The position numbers and the translations under genes are program-made. Of a stretch of 9,927 nucleotides of DNA, positions 5,566-9,927 are shown one piece after another. A model generated the notes under the pieces. That model worked only from the letters and a program-made list of their open reading frames with translations, had not been told where the DNA came from and did not search any database. The stretch lies in contig URTO01000045.1 of assembly GCA_900550745.1 (NCBI GenBank), positions 1 through 9,927 on the forward strand, written 5' to 3'. Every line of letters starts with the position of its first letter. Position 1 is the stretch's first letter. Source of the stretch: an uncultured Desulfovibrio sp. (GTDB taxonomy: Bacteria > Desulfobacterota > Desulfovibrionia > Desulfovibrionales > Desulfovibrionaceae).

Positions 5566-7138
5566 CTACGACTCGTTCACCTACAACCTCGTGCAGGCTT
5601 TCTACGCGCTTGGGCAAGATCCCGTGGTCGTCAAGAACGACGATCCCCGGCTGCTCGAACTGGCGCAGGACCCGTCCCTGAACATGGTGTGCCTCTCCCC
5701 CGGCCCCGGCCATCCCAAGGACGCCGGATACTGCATGGAAGTCCTCCGCATCCTCGATCCCAAAGTCCCGGTGCTCGGCGTCTGCCTCGGCCATCAGGCC
5801 CTTGGCCTTGCCGCCGGAGCCGAAGTCGTGGTCGGGCCCTGCATCATGCACGGCAAGGCGTCCGAAATCGTGCATGACGGCTCAGGGCTTTTCTCCGGCA
5901 TCCCGAACCCCATGCGCGTGGGGCGCTACCATTCGCTGGTCGTCCGTTCCGACGTGGACGAGGCGCACGCCAAATTCACGGTCACGGCGCACGGCCCCGA
6001 AGGTGAAATCATGGCCCTGCGCTATAAGGATCGCCCGTGGGTGGGCGTCCAGTTCCACCCGGAATCGATCCTGACACCGGACGGGCTGCGCCTGCTCGGC
6101 AATTTCCCCAAGGCGATCCTGCCCGCGGGCAATGACGCCAACGCCATCAACGCCATTCTGGATACCCTCGCCAACGGGCAGGATCTGACCGCCGACATGG
6201 CTTCCGCCGGATTCTCGGCGCTCATGGACGGCACCATGACCCCCTCCCAGGCGGGCAGCTTCCTCATGGGCCTGCGCATGAAGGGCGAAAGCCCGCTCGA
6301 AATGGCCCACGCCACCCGCGCAGCGCTGGCCCGGGCCGTGCGCGTGGACGGCATCGAAGGCTCCTATATTGAAGTCGTGGGCACCGGAGGCGACGGGCGC
6401 TCGTCCTTCAACTGCTCCACCGGCACGGCGCTCACGCTGGCGGGCATGGGCTATCAGGTGGTCAAGCACGGCAACCGCGCCGTATCCTCCAAATGCGGCA
6501 GCGCCGACGCGCTGGAAGGGCTCGGCGTCAATCTGGACGTCAACCCGGCCGAAGTGGGCAAAATCCTGCATGACCGGAACTTCGTGTTCCTGTTCGCGCA
6601 GAGGTTCCATCCCTGCTTCCGCAACATCGCGCCCATCCGCAACGAGCTCGGCATCCGCACCCTGTTCAACCTGCTCGGCCCCCTGATCAACCCGTCCCGC
6701 CCCACGCACATCCTGCTGGGCGTGGCCCGGCCCAATCTCGTGAAGCTCATGGCCGAAACGCTGGCCCAGTCTTCCGTACACCGGGCCGCCGTGGTCTGCG
6801 GGGCGGGCGGCTATGACGAAATAACCCCCATCGGCCCGAACGAAATGATCATCCTCGACAACGGCAAGCTCGAACCGCTCACCCTCGATCCGGCGGACTA
6901 CGGCATCCCCGCGTGCACGCCCGAAGACCTCGCCGTGTCCAGCCGTGACGAAGCCGTCGCCGTCCTCCGCGAACTCCTCGCCGGGCGCGGCCCCGAAGCC
7001 ATGCGCAACATGCTCGCCCTCAACGTCGGCATGAGCATCTACCTGCTGGAAGGCAAACTCCCGCTGGCGACCTGCATAGCGAAAGCCCGCGAAGCCCTCG
7101 CTTCCGGCGTGGGCGGGAGGGTGCTCCATGCTGCTTGA
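5546..7138 (+). CDS. trpGD: Fused anthranilate synthase glutaminase / anthranilate phosphoribosyltransferase
   Basis: One continuous 530-residue frame carries two enzymes. Residues 1 to about 190 are a class I glutamine amidotransferase: DNYDSFTYNL (6-15), LSPGPGHP (50-57), GVCLGHQ with catalytic Cys80, and FHPES with His171 and Glu173. From about residue 200 to the end is the phosphoribosyltransferase that joins anthranilate to PRPP: GTGGDG (279-284), KHGNRAVSSKCGSAD (307-321), RNELGIRTLFNLLGPLINP (365-383). The start is ATG 5546, with GGAG 6 nt upstream and homology beginning at MFLLIDNYDSF. It overlaps trpE by 20 nt and trpC by 11 nt. The fused length is close to that of the enteric TrpGD (TrpD) protein, whereas many bacteria keep the two genes apart. 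Confidence 0.97.
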   Translation: MFLLIDNYDSFTYNLVQAFYALGQDPVVVKNDDPRLLELAQDPSLNMVCLSPGPGHPKDAGYCMEVLRILDPKVPVLGVCLGHQALGLAAGAEVVVGPCIMHGKASEIVHDGSGLFSGIPNPMRVGRYHSLVVRSDVDEAHAKFTVTAHGPEGEIMALRYKDRPWVGVQFHPESILTPDGLRLLGNFPKAILPAGNDANAINAILDTLANGQDLTADMASAGFSALMDGTMTPSQAGSFLMGLRMKGESPLEMAHATRAALARAVRVDGIEGSYIEVVGTGGDGRSSFNCSTGTALTLAGMGYQVVKHGNRAVSSKCGSADALEGLGVNLDVNPAEVGKILHDRNFVFLFAQRFHPCFRNIAPIRNELGIRTLFNLLGPLINPSRPTHILLGVARPNLVKLMAETLAQSSVHRAAVVCGAGGYDEITPIGPNEMIILDNGKLEPLTLDPADYGIPACTPEDLAVSSRDEAVAVLRELLAGRGPEAMRNMLALNVGMSIYLLEGKLPLATCIAKAREALASGVGGRVLHAA

Positions 7139-8132
7139 GAAATTCAAAACGGCGAAGCAGCCTGAAATACAGGCGCTCCGCCAGCTCGAATACATCAATA
7201 TGCTGCCGCTTCCGCTTCGGATCGAGCGTCCGTCCTTTCTGGACGCCCTGCGCGCGCCAAACGGAAACCGGCCCCACGTCATCGCGGAGTTCAAGCGGGC
7301 GTCCCCTTCGCGGGGGGACATCCTGATGGATTTCCCGCCGGAAGAGGCGGCCAAACAGTACGCCGAAGCCGGGGCTTCCTGCCTCTCCGTGCTGACCGAG
7401 GAAACCTATTTCAAGGGCACAATCGGGTATCTCAAGCGCATGTCCGCGCCCGGGCTGCCCCTGCTGCGGAAGGACTTCATCTTTGATCCATTGCAGGTGG
7501 CGGCTACGGCGGCGACCCCGGCCTCGGCCCTGCTGCTCATCGTCCGCCTGACGCCCGACGCGGCCCTGCTTCGCTCCCTGCGCGAGCAGGCGGAAGCGCA
7601 CGGCATCGACGCCGTGGTTGAGATCTTCGATGAGGCCGATCTCGCCCTTGCCCGCGAGTCCGGGGCACGGATCATTCAGGTGAACGCCCGGGATCTGGAT
7701 ACGCTGCAAGTGGATCGTTCCGCCTGCCTCCGTCTTGCGGAACGGTTCCATCAGGCCGGGGACAACGAAGCATGGATTGCGGCGAGCGGCATCTCCGTTT
7801 CGGATCATCTCCGTCAGGCCGCCGGCGTCGGCTATCAGGCCGTGCTTGTCGGGACCAGCCTCATGGACGGCGGCGCGCCCGGCGCGGCGTTGAGGGGGTT
7901 GTTGGAGGGGTACGACCGGGGGAAGGGAGGAGAAACTTTTCTGAAGAAAAGCTTTCTCCTCCCTTCCCCCAGACCCCCATCCCTCCTCTTCCAAAGACTT
8001 TTGTGTTTATCGAATCCCTGTTTGAGGAAGTACGGATTATCTGGGCTTTCAAGAGGGATTGGCGGGCAGGAGCGGGGGGATTGGGTCCTTCCGTCCCGTT
8101 TTCACCAATATTTTCCAGTGGAGCCACAGTGA
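7128..8132 (+). CDS. trpC: Indole-3-glycerol-phosphate synthase with unusual C-terminal tail
   Basis: TrpC closes the ring of the anthranilate-derived carboxyphenylamino deoxyribulose phosphate to give indole-3-glycerol phosphate. Residues 1 to about 264 form the TIM-barrel enzyme: AEFKRASPSRG (53-63, with Glu54 and Lys56), LLRKDFIFD (112-120, Lys115), VVEIFDEADL (163-172, Glu165), VNARDLDTL (185-193, Asn186), ASGIS (219-223) and VGTSLM (241-246). ATG 7128 has GGGAGG upstream and overlaps the end of trpGD by 11 nt. The usual length is about 255-265 residues; this frame continues for about 70 more, low in complexity (FLLPSPRPPSLL), encoded by a hairpin repeat and the sequence after it. It ends in TGA that overlaps the trpF GTG, so the operon coupling is kept despite the tail. 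Confidence 0.95.
   Translation: MLLEKFKTAKQPEIQALRQLEYINMLPLPLRIERPSFLDALRAPNGNRPHVIAEFKRASPSRGDILMDFPPEEAAKQYAEAGASCLSVLTEETYFKGTIGYLKRMSAPGLPLLRKDFIFDPLQVAATAATPASALLLIVRLTPDAALLRSLREQAEAHGIDAVVEIFDEADLALARESGARIIQVNARDLDTLQVDRSACLRLAERFHQAGDNEAWIAASGISVSDHLRQAAGVGYQAVLVGTSLMDGGAPGAALRGLLEGYDRGKGGETFLKKSFLLPSPRPPSLLFQRLLCLSNPCLRKYGLSGLSRGIGGQERGDWVLPSRFHQYFPVEPQ
7918..7970. repeat. 24-bp hairpin repeat inside the 3' end of trpC
   Basis: Positions 7918-7935 pair perfectly with 7953-7970 (18 bp, pure purine against pyrimidine), and CTTTTC (7936-7941) pairs with GAAAAG (7946-7951) around a TGAA loop. The single bulged base is C7952. The following stretch to about 8003 (CCCCCAGACCCCCATCCC, then CCAAAGACTTTTG) resembles the tail next to the eutL hairpin. 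No T-run follows, so it is not a normal terminator. In mRNA it would form a very stable stem between the TrpC catalytic domain and trpF. Confidence 0.85.
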
Positions 8133-8761
8133 ACGACTTGATCATCAAAATCTGCGGGATGCGCGAACAGGCGGATCTGGACTGTGCCGCCGCGCTCGGA
8201 GTGAACCTCTGCGGGTTCATCTTCGCCCCGCAAAGCCCCCGCGCAGTGACGCCGGAACAGGCCGCCGCGCTGGACAGCGGGGATATGCTCCGCGTGGGCG
8301 TGTTCGTGACCGACGACATGCGTTTCATCGAGGAAACCGCCCGCGCCGCCCGTCTGGATCGTATCCAACTGCATGGGGATCAATCGATGGCCTGCGCAAA
8401 TCGCCTGAGCCGCACGTTTGGGGCCGAACGTCTCATCAGGGTACTGTGGCCAGAGCGTTATCCCGATCTGGCGGCACTGGAAGAAAGCATGAACCGGCAC
8501 GCGGCAACAGCCGGAATGTTCCTGCTTGACGCGGGGATGTCCGGGGGCGGCAGCGGGAAACGGATCGGCCCCGGACGGCTGCGCGGCCTGAATGCTCCCC
8601 GCCCTTGGCTGCTGGCCGGAGGGCTCACACCTGAAAACGTCAATGAAACCGTCGCGGCCTGTGCCCCTGACGGGGTGGATTTCAATTCCGGTCTCGAATC
8701 CGAACCCGGACGCAAGGACCCTTCACGTATGCGGGCCGCACTAGCGGCTCTGAGAGGATAG
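8129..8761 (+). CDS. trpF: Phosphoribosylanthranilate isomerase
   Basis: TrpF catalyses the Amadori rearrangement of phosphoribosylanthranilate, the step between TrpD and TrpC. The start is GTG 8129, inside the GTGA overlap with the trpC stop, with GGAG (8120-8123) 5 nt upstream; homology begins at once with LIIKICGM. The 210-residue product shows the catalytic Cys9 (KICG), IFAPQSPR (31-38), IQLHGDQ (79-85), the catalytic-type Asp134 in LLDAG, LLAGGLTPENV (161-171) and GVDFNSGLES.PGRKD (182-197). It is a free-standing gene, unlike the TrpC-TrpF fusion of enteric bacteria, so this operon combines a fused trpGD with separate trpC and trpF. Confidence 0.95.
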   Translation: MNDLIIKICGMREQADLDCAAALGVNLCGFIFAPQSPRAVTPEQAAALDSGDMLRVGVFVTDDMRFIEETARAARLDRIQLHGDQSMACANRLSRTFGAERLIRVLWPERYPDLAALEESMNRHAATAGMFLLDAGMSGGGSGKRIGPGRLRGLNAPRPWLLAGGLTPENVNETVAACAPDGVDFNSGLESEPGRKDPSRMRAALAALRG

Positions 8762-8763
8762 TC

Positions 8764-9927
8764 ATGAAAAAAGGTTATTTTGGAGAATTCGGCGGGTGTT
8801 TCGTTCCCGAACTGCTCATGCCTCCGCTTCAGGAACTGGAACAGGCCATGCGGGACATCATGCCTTCCCCCACTTTCAAGGAGGAGCTGGACGACCTGCT
8901 CCGCAACTTCGCGGGACGGGAAACGCCCCTGACCTACTGCCCCACCCTGTCCAAACGGCTCGGCTTCTCCTTGTGGCTGAAACGCGAAGATCTGCTGCAC
9001 ACCGGCGCGCACAAGGTCAACAACACGCTCGGTCAGGCGCTGCTCGCCAAGCACATGGGCAAAACGGCGCTGGTCGCGGAAACCGGCGCGGGCCAGCACG
9101 GTGTGGCGACGGCCGCTGCCGCCGCCCGTCTGGGGCTTGAGTGCATCGTTTTCATGGGTGCCGAGGATGTGGAGCGCCAGTCCTCCAACGTGCGGCGCAT
9201 GAAGCTGCTCGGCGCTGAAGTCCGGCCCGTCCGGAGCGGCACCCGGACGCTCAAGGACGCCATCAACGAGGCCCTGCGTTACTGGATCGCCGCGCAGGAG
9301 ACCACGCACTACTGTTTCGGCACGGCGGCGGGCCCGCACCCCTTCCCCACGCTGGTTCGGGATCTTCAGAGCGTCATCGGACGCGAAACCCGTGCCCAGA
9401 TGCTGGAGAAAACCGGGCGTCTTCCCGATGCGGTCGTTGCGGCCGTGGGCGGCGGCTCCAATGCCATCGGCATGTTCCATCCGTTCGTGGGTGACGCATC
9501 CGTACGCATCATCGGCGTTGAGGCGGCCGGCACCGGCGAGCCGGGATGCTACAATTCCGCGCCGATCAACCTCGGCACGCCCGGCGTCCTGCACGGACAG
9601 ATGACCATGCTCCTCCAGACCAAGGACGGGCAGATCGAGCCTTCGCATTCCGTTTCCGCCGGGCTCGACTATCCCGGCGTCGGCCCGGAGCACGCCTATC
9701 TGAACGCCATCGGGCGCGTCCACTACGGGCTCGCCAACGATGCCGAGGCGCTCGACGCCTTCCAGACCCTCTGCCGCACCGAAGGCATCCTTCCCGCGCT
9801 GGAATCCTCGCACGCGCTGGCATGGGTACTTCAGCACCACGAAGAACTCCCCGCAGGGGGGCATGTCGTCGTCAACCTCTCCGCTCAGCGAAATAGCCAG
9901 TGGCCAGCGGAACTCGGAAGGATTATA
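8764..9927 (+). CDS. trpB: Tryptophan synthase beta chain, 3' end divergent and running off the window
   Basis: TrpB condenses indole (channelled from TrpA) with serine to give tryptophan, using pyridoxal phosphate. ATG 8764 follows the trpF stop by 2 nt, with AGAGGA as ribosome binding site. Visible motifs: YFGEFGGCFVPE (5-16), LKREDLLHTGAHKVNN with PLP Lys84, AETGAGQHGVA (105-115), the phosphate loop GGGSNAIG (229-236), SAGLDYPGVGPEHAYL (298-313) and EGILPALESSHALAW (340-354). It is normal up to VVVNLS (Ser373). The family then continues with GRGDKD and about 15 residues; here the frame reads AQRNSQWPAELGRII with no stop before the edge, and neither other frame restores the motif. Expected trpA is not visible. 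Confidence 0.93.
   Translation, partial: MKKGYFGEFGGCFVPELLMPPLQELEQAMRDIMPSPTFKEELDDLLRNFAGRETPLTYCPTLSKRLGFSLWLKREDLLHTGAHKVNNTLGQALLAKHMGKTALVAETGAGQHGVATAAAAARLGLECIVFMGAEDVERQSSNVRRMKLLGAEVRPVRSGTRTLKDAINEALRYWIAAQETTHYCFGTAAGPHPFPTLVRDLQSVIGRETRAQMLEKTGRLPDAVVAAVGGGSNAIGMFHPFVGDASVRIIGVEAAGTGEPGCYNSAPINLGTPGVLHGQMTMLLQTKDGQIEPSHSVSAGLDYPGVGPEHAYLNAIGRVHYGLANDAEALDAFQTLCRTEGILPALESSHALAWVLQHHEELPAGGHVVVNLSAQRNSQWPAELGRII
9883..9927. other. Sequence foreign to trpB at the window end
   Basis: From 9883 the frame no longer encodes the near-invariant GRGDKD segment in any of the three plus-strand frames. A sudden break after perfect conservation suggests the edge of an insertion sequence, a rearrangement or an assembly junction. 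No matching copy of this 45-nt stretch was noticed elsewhere in the window. I do not recognise it. Confidence 0.5.

Noticed and set aside
5882..7354. 490-residue minus-strand ORF opposite trpGD and trpC
   Set aside because: Antisense shadow crossing the junction of two well-supported genes; no recognisable domain.
8458..9864. 468-residue minus-strand ORF opposite trpF and trpB
   Set aside because: Antisense shadow spanning two real genes, with composition typical of codon-position GC bias.

Overview
The window comes from a GC-rich Gram-negative bacterium. Ethanolamine microcompartment genes, a complete-looking trp operon with a Trp-codon attenuator, and purine-rich hairpins with a CCCCCAGACCCCC-type tail together suggest a Desulfovibrionaceae member (Desulfovibrio/Bilophila-like). 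This assignment is an inference from gene content and recalled repeat style, not from a database search.

Left third, minus strand (about 1-3561): eutB, eutC and eutL, read right to left. EutB and EutC are the two subunits of B12-dependent ethanolamine ammonia-lyase; EutL is a trimeric shell protein of the Eut microcompartment. The order eutB-eutC-eutL matches enteric eut operons. However, eutL is separated from eutC by 296 nt that contain a 161-bp MITE-like element with imperfect terminal inverted repeats and a perfect 8-bp target duplication. A second copy, in the opposite orientation, lies just downstream of eutL and has inserted into the loop of a long GC-rich hairpin. eutL is therefore bracketed by two inverted copies of a small non-autonomous mobile element.

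Middle (3562-4122): a divergent intergenic region. It holds a plausible trp promoter (TTGACA, 17 bp, TAGTTT) overlapped by a 15-bp palindrome, then a classical attenuator: a 28-residue leader peptide with three consecutive Trp codons, a possible antiterminator pairing at the end of the leader ORF, and a perfect 10-bp terminator hairpin with seven T residues.

Right (4123-9927), plus strand: trpE, trpGD (fused), trpC, trpF, trpB. The genes overlap or nearly abut and each has a good ribosome binding site, as expected for one translationally coupled operon converting chorismate to tryptophan; trpA would be expected past the edge. Two oddities stand out. TrpC carries a roughly 70-residue C-terminal tail encoded by a 24-bp hairpin repeat and the sequence after it, yet still ends in a GTGA stop/start overlap with trpF. 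The trpB frame loses the family's conserved C-terminal GRGDKD segment right after NLS, about 45 nt before the window end, suggesting an insertion, rearrangement or assembly junction.

No CRISPR array, tRNA or rRNA gene was seen. The most interesting material is the layering of small repeats (a MITE inside a hairpin repeat, and a hairpin repeat inside an operon gene) on two otherwise ordinary metabolic loci.
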